Positions 10,017 through 18,496 of a stretch of DNA of 27,518 nt are shown here, one piece after another; the stretch's first letter is position 1; every line of letters starts with the position of its first letter. Below the pieces are notes generated by a model. It was not told the origin of the DNA. It searched no databases and saw nothing but the letters and a program-made list of their open reading frames with translations. Location of the stretch: NCBI GenBank assembly GCA_002104985.1, contig MCGO01000356.1:1-27518 (forward strand). Reading direction: 5' to 3'. The translations under genes and the position numbers were made by a program. Source of the stretch: Rhizoclosmatium globosum (lineage: Eukaryota; Chytridiomycota; Chytridiomycetes; Chytridiales; Chytriomycetaceae).

Positions 10017-11281
10017 ATGCAACCTGCACGTCCATCAAGCAGAGGGACTTCCACAATCCCCATCGCTTCCTACAGACGCACGCCTTCTCCAACGGCTTCT
10101 ACCGTTTCACTTCGATCTTCTGCATCGAGATCAACTCCTCCACCGCCATTGAACAAAACAACTCCGATTGGCAAGGACAATGTCGTTGTAACTGTCCGTG
10201 TTAGGTGAGTGTGCACTCAGCCTCATTGACTGTCATCCTTCTTACTTACCGATACATTCATCAATAGACCGTTGAACGAAAACGAGATTGGTCAGCGCTT
10301 GACTAATGTATGGCAAGTCAATGAAGAGGAAGGGAAGATTACAATGGACAGTAACGTCGCTGAGAAAGCACGGAAGCAAGCTGGTACACTCGGAGTGACT
10401 GATTTCAACTATGGTGAGGATTGCTCTTCAGCCTTGTTGGATGCCTGTTGTATTGATGGATGGCCCCACCTTACCCATAGATGTTGTCCAGTATGGATCA
10501 GATAACAAAGAGCTCTACGACTTGTGCGCTCAAAACGTTGTTTGGGCTGCCATGGAGGGAATCAATGGAACCGTCTTTGCGTATGGTCAAACAGCCTCTG
10601 GAAAGACATACACCATGATGGGTCAAGAGGATCAACCAGGAATCATACCTCAAGCTATTGACGATGTCTTTGCATACATTAGAGAGGTATTTGGTTCAAT
10701 ACACGTGGTACGCTTGGCTCAATCCTCTCCTGAACAGCAAACTGAAGATCGTGAATATCTCCTCCGTGTCTCATACCTCGAAATTTACAACGAAACTATT
10801 CGTGACTTGTTGAATCCACAGCAGCAGGATCTTCGTATTCATGAAGACCGGAAGCGTGGCGTGTATGTCAGTCCGTTGCGAGAAGAGATTGTGACAACGC
10901 CAAAACAAGTTATGAAAGTGATTCAAAGAGGAGAACAAGCGAGAAGTTATGGAAGCACTGAATATAATGAACGCAGTTCTCGTTCTCACACTGTATTCCA
11001 AATGGTGAGATATCCGTTTCTCTCCCATTCGACTAACACAGAACAAGATTATTGAAAGCAGAGACAAAAACTCTGGCGTGACAAGTCCGAACGCGCCTGG
11101 CCGGTCCCCCATTCCAGGAGCATCTCCACCAGTCCCAGGACGAGTCCGAGGCTCCGTCACCCTCTCCCAACTCAACCTCATTGACTTGGCTGGAAGCGAA
11201 AAAGCCGCATCCGATCTCGACCGCCGAAAAGAAGGCGCTTTTATCAACAAATCCCTCCTTACCCTTGGAACAGTCATCTCC
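10017..11281 (+). pseudogene. Kinesin-7 (CENP-E/Kip2-like) motor, cut off by the LTR
   Basis: Exons 10017-10204, 10268-10413, 10481-11004 and 11048-11281 join in frame to 364 residues. After a Ser/Pro-rich head come VTVRVRPLNENE, the P-loop GQTASGKT (147-154), VSYLEIYNETIRDLLNP, switch I NERSSRSH and switch II LIDLAGSE. The last residues, KSLLTLGTVIS, run straight into the LTR and reach a stop four codons later. The rest of the motor, the neck, the stalk and the tail are missing. Sequence around the P-loop and RVSYLEIYNETI fits kinesin-7, a plus-end microtubule motor. An acceptor at 11047 is used for intron 3; one at 11041 would add two residues. As drawn, the product could not hydrolyse ATP properly. 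Confidence 0.88.
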
Positions 11282-11987
11282 TGTCAGGGGATCTGACGGA
11301 GGGAGGGTTGCGGACTTCTCTTTTATTCTTTCTTTATTTATTTGTTTATTATCCGGTGGCTGTGTGGGAAAGCACCGGAAGGGGAAAATGTAAAAATAGA
11401 AACTACCTTGTGAACAAAGCAGCGTGCGAACGGGCTCTGTTGGTGGAGGGCGTCTGGAACAGGACGGGGCGCCACCCGACATACTTGAGCGAGGTGGCCT
11501 AGGTACGTTTCTCCCCCTTTTGAGCGTAGTGTCTAGCCTGAGCGTCGGGTTGACCTCCTGTAAGGGATGGAAGGGAGGCACCATGACTGCAGGCATGTAA
11601 GGACAGGAGGGTTAGTACGGGTTTCAAAGCTGGATGGTTTCCCACCTACCCAGACCCGCGCTACGGGAATAGGGGACTGATCAACGATCAACTGGGGATC
11701 ACTGGACGGGTTCGGTGGATGTGGACCGAGGACAGTGATCGACTGCGGATGCGAACAGGACGGCTTGCGACAGGGATTCGCTGTAATGTGGGCTTGGACC
11801 TACTGGACGGACTGTGGGAAGGAGGGGACTTCCACTGGCGCATCCGAGATGAGGGGATCGGTGATAAGGTGACGTTTTCCTTTTTTATGTATGAGTGAGA
11901 TACTATTGACTACGTGCTAGGTACCGTTACGTCGGACATGGACAACCTGACGTGCTTGGCGACGGCCGAGCCGGTATCCCGGTCACA
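11282..11987 (+). repeat. 5' LTR (706 bp)
   Basis: It begins TGTCAGGGGATCTGAC, a perfect 5-bp inverted repeat (GTCAG/CTGAC) around a 5-base loop, and ends CCGGTATCCCGGTCACA. It aligns over its whole length with 18497-19203. The differences are five transitions plus about ten indels of one to three bases, mostly in short runs. An intron-like stretch (GTGACG...GTGCTAG) lies near 11868-11919. Confidence 0.95.
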
Positions 11988-12555
11988 GTGGGGGCCCAAC
12001 ACCAAATGCGAGTGTAGCGAGACGATTGGTCCGTCGATCGCTGGTCTTATTCCTCCGGCCTTCGGGCCGTCGAGATGATTATTTATAGCGTTGAGCTTAG
12101 CTCCGCACTGCGTTGAGTTATACTCCGCCTCTATACAGGGCTCCGGCCTACCTTTATAAATGATGAAACTATGGTGTCGTAATGACACTGACAAATAGAT
12201 GACTAATCATCAAGGATCACCAGCAACTACAACAACAACAACTACAACTACAACACCATACAACTCGAAATCGATTCCGAAACGATTCAGTATTGCAGTA
12301 AACACGAGACTGTGGAGATTAGAGGATGGAAGGAGCAGGCTTATTCCAACTCCCCTAACACACCCCAACACCTTTTATACTTTATGAATCAAATAAACTC
12401 TTTATTTCACGAATATCAACCACTCGAGCCTTACCTGGTTGACAAAGACGTGAAGGAAGAAAAATGACAAATGAAATTTTTTAGAAATATTCCGACTCAC
12501 CAAAGGAATATGATTCTTTCTTTCCTTTTCCTTTTTTTTCTTCACTTTCAAAAGA
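11988..12555 (+). other. Element leader region, no recognised gene
   Basis: Between the LTR and the gag-like start, no convincing protein is seen. There is a compact hairpin CGGCC-TTCG-GGCCG at 12056-12069 and an ACA/ACT microsatellite at about 12225-12256. A pyrimidine-rich stretch at about 12510-12553 ends in AAAAG just before the gag-like ATG. Leader RNA signals for packaging or primer annealing would be expected here, but none is proven. Confidence 0.5.
11989..12003 (+). other. Candidate primer-binding site
   Basis: One base past the 5' LTR is TGGGGGCCCAACACC. It starts with TGG, as expected for pairing with the CCA end of a tRNA. I cannot name the tRNA from memory, so the assignment rests on position and the TGG only. 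Confidence 0.4.
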
Positions 12556-13659
12556 ATGCAAACAAACCGTATGAACCTCGACCCGCCCGCTGGGCCGACC
12601 TCGACTGCAGCTGCTGCCAATAGAGCCGGCGAGTCTACTCACCCGTATACTAATCCTGCAAGCAGGGGCGGTATTTCGAAACGTGGAGGTCGTAACCGTG
12701 TTGCTGCACGCAGCATGGATTCTTTCTTGTCGAATAAGTCGGCAAACATTCGGCGCACAGGTGCGCTACCTTCGAGCCCTAAGCTCTACTTAATACTTAT
12801 ACTAATACAATTCATTTTTATTATATTAGGTCGCGAAATGCCGGCTAACATTATTATTAACCAAAACAGCCACTTCATGGCAGAATCGGCAAAGTTATTA
12901 GCCCATACGGTGCAGCTGATGGCTTCCATGGGTCAAAACTTGATGAACGAAGGCCTCCCTTACGACAAGGCTTGGGACGCTTGCCTCAAAACATCCAGCT
13001 TCCAATTGGAGCGACTCCTTGAACGCCAAAGAGAAGCCGACGCTATCGTTGCAGCAACACCACCTCTCCCACCACCTACCGAGGAGAACGCTACCCGTTA
13101 CTTCCAACCTCAAGGAGGTCGCTACAGCCGTAACCATAACCAAGGATCCTCCTCGAACGATACTACCACTCGTTCCGGACGTCTGTCCAATAGCACCAAC
13201 CAGAACCCTGAGTTCATCCCAGTAAACGACCGAGAAGACGGAGAAATCCTGACCGATGCGCCCCGCTCACCAGCGCAATCAAGTAAGGAGAACTTCATTC
13301 CCGAACTATATTTAACTGTAACACAGCCTCGGGTCTCACCGATGCCCTCGGCTCCACTGCGATCAACTAATACAAGTAACAACAAAAACACTACTCTTTA
13401 TTTTTTGCGAACACTTTACAAAACCAATAAAATCTATTTGGAAAGTATCAACTTTGGACTTCTTCGAACAAACACACCAAAACGAGAAGAACCACATCCC
13501 CAAAGTCAGAAACTTCGGAAAATTCCCAGATCCAACGCAGGTTTTCTTTTCTTCCTGCTCTTTTTATTCTCCGAAAGAAAAATTGTGATTCACGTAACGA
13601 TAGCAGGAAGGTACAACCTTACCTTAATACAACCCCAACTAATCTACCTAATAGCATGA
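12556..13659 (+). CDS. Gag-like ORF of the retrotransposon
   Basis: A 367-codon ORF placed where Gag is expected. The N-terminus is basic (SRGGISKRGGRNRVAARS). A helical stretch, SAKLLAHTVQLMASMGQNLM to ERLLERQREAD, could be the capsid-like part, followed by a hydrophilic RYSRNHNQGSSSNDTTTRSG segment. No CCHC knuckle is present. Residues ~69-91 (12761-12829) are very hydrophobic and AT-rich and have intron features: GTGCGC, an ACTAAT branch-like site and TTAG. Removing them keeps the frame. A second intron-like segment lies at 13283-13326. The part after ~13370 reads poorly as protein and may be a scar of the lost pol region. The Gag call rests on position and character, not on a recognised domain. 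Confidence 0.45.
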   Translation: MQTNRMNLDPPAGPTSTAAAANRAGESTHPYTNPASRGGISKRGGRNRVAARSMDSFLSNKSANIRRTGALPSSPKLYLILILIQFIFIILGREMPANIIINQNSHFMAESAKLLAHTVQLMASMGQNLMNEGLPYDKAWDACLKTSSFQLERLLERQREADAIVAATPPLPPPTEENATRYFQPQGGRYSRNHNQGSSSNDTTTRSGRLSNSTNQNPEFIPVNDREDGEILTDAPRSPAQSSKENFIPELYLTVTQPRVSPMPSAPLRSTNTSNNKNTTLYFLRTLYKTNKIYLESINFGLLRTNTPKREEPHPQSQKLRKIPRSNAGFLFFLLFLFSERKIVIHVTIAGRYNLTLIQPQLIYLIA

Positions 13660-13780
13660 AAGTACAGCATAGCCCGAACAACATCAGAGCCAAACTCCGA
13701 AACCGAACCCTTCTCGGCCGTGAAAGAACGACGTTCAGTTTTAGTCAGTCACAAGCCGACAACTTTGTAAGGATTCGCTT

Positions 13781-14403
13781 ATGACAATTCCAAAAGAAGG
13801 TGATAAATTAGTGATTGAGTGCGATGCGTCCGGCACGGGACTCGGCGGAGCTCTTTTATTCAAGGAGAATCAAACAAGAAAACTGACCGTAAACCGGTCG
13901 CATTTATATCCAGAACACTTACAGACGTCGAAAAACGTTACTCGAATACAGATCGCGAAGGGCTCGCGGTGATATGGGCAGTAACATGTTTCGATCGATA
14001 TATCTTCAACCAACCGGCGACTGTCGAAACCGATCATAGCGCCTTATTAAGCCTTTTCAAAAATGGAGCACTTACAGGACGGTTCTCAAGATGGGCCTAT
14101 GCCCTTTCGCATTACGACTTGACACTGGTCCATGTCCCCGGCGACACGCAAATTGTCGCCGATACTCTATCAAGAGTATATTTAGGACGAAAAGAGAAAG
14201 AATTTGAGAACGTTGGTACTCAGACAGAACCAACAACATTGGTTCAAGCTTTATCTCAAAACAATAAAACTGCTTTTATTAAACTTGCAAACCAAACAAT
14301 CGACAAATTTACCTCACTTGGTGATACGATGCGAGGTATATGGAAGAAACTACAAAAGAAGAACGACCAGCTACGCGCTGTCAATAAAAAATCCCATCTT
14401 TGA
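13781..14403 (+). pseudogene. Ty3-type RNase H fragment of pol
   Basis: This is the ribonuclease H domain that degrades the RNA strand during reverse transcription. The frame starting at 13781 gives LVIECDASGTGLGGALLF with the first catalytic Asp. After a shift in an A-run near 13885, the frame 1 reading gives KPVAFISRTLTDVEKRYS, NTDREGLAVIWAVTCFDRY (catalytic Glu), ETDHSALLSLF (Asp) and QIVADTLSRV (C-terminal Asp). All four acidic residues are present. The upstream reverse transcriptase palm, including the Y-x-DD box, is absent. The frame ends at TGA 14401-14403, after a hydrophilic linker, within an overlap with the next frame. Confidence 0.88.
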
Positions 14404-15748
14404 GGCCTATAAAAAAAACCGCGAACCACTCGAAGGAACGCGATGCCCAAGTCTGAACTTCACGTCTCAGAATCTAAATGGTTTTAGTAATTCATACACC
14501 GCTTGGAAGAAGAGTAATACCGAAATAAATGAAGAACAGACCGAGGCTACAATTATGGAACAATACTTAGACATGTTAGGAGGAAGTGTCATATGTTTTC
14601 AAGAGACGCGACTGGGACGCAAGTCCACAAAACTCCTCTCACAAATGCAAACCCTTCCAAATTGGAGTTGCGCTATAAGCGACAACCTTTCGGGACATTA
14701 CGGAGTAGCCACTCTATGGAGAAAGGACTTGAAAGGCGAGATTCACTCGTATGGTGCGATGGACGAGGCTGACCCGGAGGGTCGTATCCTTACCATTACA
14801 CTCGGCGACTTTGCTATTGTCAATTGTTACGCACCAAGTGGGAATAGAGATGAGAAAAGACATCTATTTAAAATAAACTTCCTTGAAAAATTAAAACGAC
14901 ACTGCCTACACCTACGTAAGAAACACTTTGTTCTGCTTATGGGCGACTTAAACATTGCCCCAGATTCGGAGAAAGATGTGATGCCGTTTGCCGTCAAAGA
15001 AAACTTGGTGGATTGTTTCGGTTCGACTATCAGCGCCGAAGAACAAATTTGGTTCAAATCAATGACTGAACACTTCCACGACGGCTTTCGAGTAAAACAC
15101 CCAGAACCTCATGGCTCTACTTGGCTTTTAAAAGCATATGATAATAAAGTATACCCTTTTTGGAGAGTTGACCACATACTTATAGACAATAGGATTGATA
15201 AGAAACACTTCGACGTGAGGATCGACTCAAGAAAATGGGAAAGCGACCACGTCGCCCTGCAGTTACACACAACTTTCCACGGAAATGATAAATCGATTTT
15301 GATTGACAGAACATCATGGACAAATAAAGAGAATCCTCAATACTATACCTTCTGTTCAGATGTAAACATTGATAACTTTGAAACAAATCTTAACATAACA
15401 TTACCGAATTCAGGTAAAACAGTTAAGGAAATCCGCGAACTTCAACTCGCCGATACCCACTTTGGCCCACTTTTAAGATTTCGCCAGTATGGTACAGTAC
15501 CTGAACCAAAGGAGGGTGAAACAACTTTAACAAAAGATAACCTAATTGCATTGTCAAAGGACCTCATCGTCGACAGCAATGGACTCCTTTTCAAAATCCA
15601 TAACGCCTCAAAACAACAAGTTCGAAAGCAACCAGCGCGCGTGACGTTATGTGTACCAGACAACATGCGACGAGAAATCCTGGATCTCCTCCACTCAGAC
15701 CTGTTTGCTGGACATTATGGGTTTGAGAAAGTTTACACCCCTCCTTGA
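14204..15748 (+). CDS. Exonuclease III/APE1-like (EEP) endonuclease of the element
   Basis: The frame is open from 14204, but the protein is probably read from ~14400 as a continuation of pol after a +1 shift at an A6 run. The domain at about 14443-15285 carries the family landmarks in order: SQNLNG (Asn), ICFQETRLG (Glu), VNCYAPSG (Tyr), LMGDLNIAPDSE (Asp and Asn), FWRVDHILI (Asp) and WESDHVAL (Asp-His). These match the metal-binding and catalytic residues of AP endonuclease/exonuclease III enzymes, which nick DNA, so the fold looks competent. The following ~150 residues lead into the integrase zinc-binding region (LCVPDNMRREILDLLHSD, with the two His). The frame is lost at 15746 just before the RYWWP part. 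LINE elements use such enzymes; LTR elements normally do not. Confidence 0.85.
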   Translation: MRTLVLRQNQQHWFKLYLKTIKLLLLNLQTKQSTNLPHLVIRCEVYGRNYKRRTTSYALSIKNPIFEAYKKNREPLEGTRCPSLNFTSQNLNGFSNSYTAWKKSNTEINEEQTEATIMEQYLDMLGGSVICFQETRLGRKSTKLLSQMQTLPNWSCAISDNLSGHYGVATLWRKDLKGEIHSYGAMDEADPEGRILTITLGDFAIVNCYAPSGNRDEKRHLFKINFLEKLKRHCLHLRKKHFVLLMGDLNIAPDSEKDVMPFAVKENLVDCFGSTISAEEQIWFKSMTEHFHDGFRVKHPEPHGSTWLLKAYDNKVYPFWRVDHILIDNRIDKKHFDVRIDSRKWESDHVALQLHTTFHGNDKSILIDRTSWTNKENPQYYTFCSDVNIDNFETNLNITLPNSGKTVKEIRELQLADTHFGPLLRFRQYGTVPEPKEGETTLTKDNLIALSKDLIVDSNGLLFKIHNASKQQVRKQPARVTLCVPDNMRREILDLLHSDLFAGHYGFEKVYTPP

Positions 15749-17993
15749 TCGCTATTGGTGGCCAACAGTAAAGAACGATTTAGAAAATGAAATAAAATCT
15801 TGTCCTGAATGTAATACTGCCAAAGATTTCCGGCAAAAAGCTGGATATGTCTTTCCAATTCCAATTGGAAAACACCCTTGGGAAAGAGTGTTTGTTGACT
15901 TTATGCAACCACCAAAACCAGATGAGAAAACAGGTAACAAATACATCATGGTTGTTGTAGACTCTTTCACTAAATGGGCAGAAGCCATCCCAATACCGGA
16001 CCTTAAAGCCAAAACAGTCGCTGAGGCGTTAGTGGAGAAAGTATTCTGCCATACCGGCGTCCCTGTTTACTTACATTCTGACGGTGGAGAACCCTTCAAC
16101 AGCAATCTTATGTTGCAACTCTCCAGGAGATTTGGATTTTATAAGACGTTCACCAGTCCCTACTGGCCCAGAGCAAATGGGATGGTCGAGCGACTTATCA
16201 AAAACTTATCAGAACGAATAAGACATTACATTAATAAATACACTTTTGATGATTGGGAAACCATACTCCCTTATGTTTTATTTGCGTATAGAACTCATGC
16301 CCATGGCACTACAGGAGAAACACCATTCTTTATGTTCCATGGATTTGACGCACGATTACCTTCTGACTTACTTCTGGGAATTAACCCCATTGACATTGAA
16401 AAAGTCCTACCTGACTGTAAGGCAGACCTTACTGAAAAACCAACTTCTCTTGACCCCACCCCACAGACACTCACTATGACTTCCCAAGAAACTGTTGAAG
16501 AACCATTCCCGGAAAAACTCCCTAAAATAGCCATCGCGTCCTACCGATCCTTTCGACAGTTTGTTCAAAGTAAACTATCCAAACATCTTTATGGATACGA
16601 AACAGAATATAACCCACAACGCGTATTGAGGAAACTGTTTGAAAAATACAACTTAGATGCAATAGTCCTCATTCACAACTTACACCCAAAACAAGATTAT
16701 CGAACAGACTACCCAGTTCCATATACTTTTAAATTAGAAGATGGGACAGATATCCCAAGAATTGGGAACTTCCGCATTGGAGCGGCAACAGCGGATGGCA
16801 AAGTTAGAACTGTACTTGAGAACAAACCTGCAAAAAGAATAATAAATGTCTTCTCCCGAAAGAACTTAATACAAATAGGAAACAACTTACCTGATAGTCT
16901 CCCTGAAGATAACCCTGAACCTCAGCTGTTCTTGGGAACACCAGGTATTTTACGCTGTATGTACCGCGCCTATAACTTTACCACTAAAACATATGTGGAT
17001 TACATCATACCTTTAGTTGATGCAACTACTAAAGACTTTGTTGTAGTGAGAGGTGTCCCTTTGTGGGATGGAGCCACTCAATTCTTTACAGTTGGTGAAT
17101 CCTTCTTATTTGATGAAGCTCCTATCCAAACTTTTATAATTAATGACTTTGAACCCACAAATGATGAAACTCCCATGACTTTGGTGAACGAGATGGACAG
17201 TGACTTTGATGATGTAGCGGTGGTTGGCGAAACCTCACCAGAAGACATCAAATCATTTACTGAGAGATTAGTAAGAGGCCTACAAGCTTCTAGATCTGTC
17301 ATTATAGATAATGTTAATAAAGAACAAGAAAAGTATGCAACCCAAACAAATAGTAATGTTGACCCTTCTCATGAATTTAGAGTAGGAGAGCGCGCCTGGT
17401 TGGCGGTTCCCCTTACTGCTGAAGCGCAACGCCTTAAAGTTGGAAAGAAGTTTATTCCACGATGGGTTGGACCTGTTAGAATTGTTGACCGAGCGGAAGG
17501 AGACGCTCAAACAAAATATAGAGTCGTTGAACGATTCCCTGGTAACCAAATTGTTGTTAGAACAGTGCATGCTAGTCGACTCAGACCATTCACAGCGCGA
17601 GTACCTGTTGACAGTGCAGAGGATGCCATGAAATTAGCAGGTGATGACTTTGAGACTGAGTACAAGAAATGGTTAGACGATGAGAAGCTAACAAGAAGAC
17701 CTACCCACAAACAACAATATGCATCCGGCGCAAGCCCTTGGCTACTTGCAAAGATTGACCCTACTTTTAGTCAAGAAGACATCGATAACCCAAAATTAAT
17801 TATTGATAAAATCTTAGATGTTAAAAAGACTGTCAATCCAACCTCCTTTGAGTATCTCACCAGTTGGGAGATGTGGGGACGAAAGGAACGCCATTGGCAA
17901 CGAGAAGAGGATATGCCCTCGGAAGTTATAAGTGACTTCTGGGAACAAATAAAAGAAAGTATAGGCCTTTATGGAATGAATACAAAAAGATGA
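15651..17993 (+). CDS. Integrase with internal insert, GPY/F and chromodomain-like end
   Basis: The true reading begins at about 15735 after a +1 shift from the preceding frame. CPEC (15801) completes the HHCC zinc-binding module. The catalytic core has Asp in VFVDFM (15897), Asp in HSDGGEPF (16080) and Glu in NGMVERL (16188): a DD35E triad. The usual SDQG is SDGG here. After LLLGINPID comes an unrecognised block of ~265 residues (about 16430-17225). The normal integrase C-terminus then resumes: EDIKSFTERLVRGLQ, FRVGERAWLAV, FIPRWVGPVRIVDR (GPY/F) and VHASRLRPF. A chromodomain-like tail follows (IDKILDVKK, YLTSWEMWG, HWQREEDM, about 17790-17960). The protein inserts element cDNA into chromosomes; the tail may guide it to modified histones. 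Confidence 0.9.
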   Translation: MYQTTCDEKSWISSTQTCLLDIMGLRKFTPLLDRYWWPTVKNDLENEIKSCPECNTAKDFRQKAGYVFPIPIGKHPWERVFVDFMQPPKPDEKTGNKYIMVVVDSFTKWAEAIPIPDLKAKTVAEALVEKVFCHTGVPVYLHSDGGEPFNSNLMLQLSRRFGFYKTFTSPYWPRANGMVERLIKNLSERIRHYINKYTFDDWETILPYVLFAYRTHAHGTTGETPFFMFHGFDARLPSDLLLGINPIDIEKVLPDCKADLTEKPTSLDPTPQTLTMTSQETVEEPFPEKLPKIAIASYRSFRQFVQSKLSKHLYGYETEYNPQRVLRKLFEKYNLDAIVLIHNLHPKQDYRTDYPVPYTFKLEDGTDIPRIGNFRIGAATADGKVRTVLENKPAKRIINVFSRKNLIQIGNNLPDSLPEDNPEPQLFLGTPGILRCMYRAYNFTTKTYVDYIIPLVDATTKDFVVVRGVPLWDGATQFFTVGESFLFDEAPIQTFIINDFEPTNDETPMTLVNEMDSDFDDVAVVGETSPEDIKSFTERLVRGLQASRSVIIDNVNKEQEKYATQTNSNVDPSHEFRVGERAWLAVPLTAEAQRLKVGKKFIPRWVGPVRIVDRAEGDAQTKYRVVERFPGNQIVVRTVHASRLRPFTARVPVDSAEDAMKLAGDDFETEYKKWLDDEKLTRRPTHKQQYASGASPWLLAKIDPTFSQEDIDNPKLIIDKILDVKKTVNPTSFEYLTSWEMWGRKERHWQREEDMPSEVISDFWEQIKESIGLYGMNTKR

Positions 17994-18205
17994 AAGAGCG
18001 AATGTCTGAGAAAGTTAGTGGTGACTTAGCAATACCACTTGAGATTGACACGACTCCAACTGAAGTCCAACAGCAGAAAAGAAAGACAAAAGCCAAACCG
18101 GTAGAAAAGATTATCCAACCACCTGTAGTTACCGACGCCGTTGAACAAAGAGCTTTAAGATTACTTAAGAGGAATCAAAAAGAGGATGAGGCTACCCGCA
18201 AGTAG
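17990..18205 (+). CDS. Small basic ORF overlapping the integrase stop
   Basis: A 71-aa ORF whose ATG shares four bases (ATGA) with the integrase stop. The product is hydrophilic and Lys/Glu-rich (QQKRKTKAKPVEK, ALRLLKRNQKEDEATRK). It resembles no domain I know. It may be the former C-terminus of pol after a frame break, or a reinitiation product. Confidence 0.4.
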   Translation: MKERMSEKVSGDLAIPLEIDTTPTEVQQQKRKTKAKPVEKIIQPPVVTDAVEQRALRLLKRNQKEDEATRK

Positions 18206-18496
18206 CCCCTTCCTAACACCACTTTTAGGTAATTAAATACAAGATCTTTGGATCCACCGGTGACCAGGGCACTACTAGGACGAACGCGCCTACTCATACA
18301 ATTATGGCAAGAAAGGTGTTCTCATGGCTCGCGCCCTGGAGCGAGTTGAGAACAGCCCTTTCATTTCTTCAGCAGCTGGATGAGTGGTGGAGTTGGTTGT
18401 GTTGGTTTTTAGTTTCGTTTGGACATGTCGGTAGCCTTTCCTTGTTTCAGACTCTAGGTAACGGAGTACCTAGGGGTTTTTTGGAAAAGGGCCCAC
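18206..18496 (+). other. Element 3' untranslated region with purine tract
   Basis: No ORF of note. Near the LTR lies TTTTTTGGAAAAGGGCCCAC; the run GGAAAAGGG at 18483-18491 is the best polypurine-tract candidate for plus-strand priming, five bases from the LTR. Confidence 0.5.

Noticed and set aside
11033..11596. Minus-strand ORFs spanning LTR sequence (also 18563-18859 and 18714-19055)
   Set aside because: They differ between the two LTR copies because of small indels, have no recognisable product, and are better explained as chance frames in a GC-richer repeat.
14443..15285. EEP domain as a fragment of a nested LINE
   Set aside because: No LINE reverse transcriptase, poly-A tail or target-site duplication is seen around it, and integrase-type sequence follows it in the same frame.
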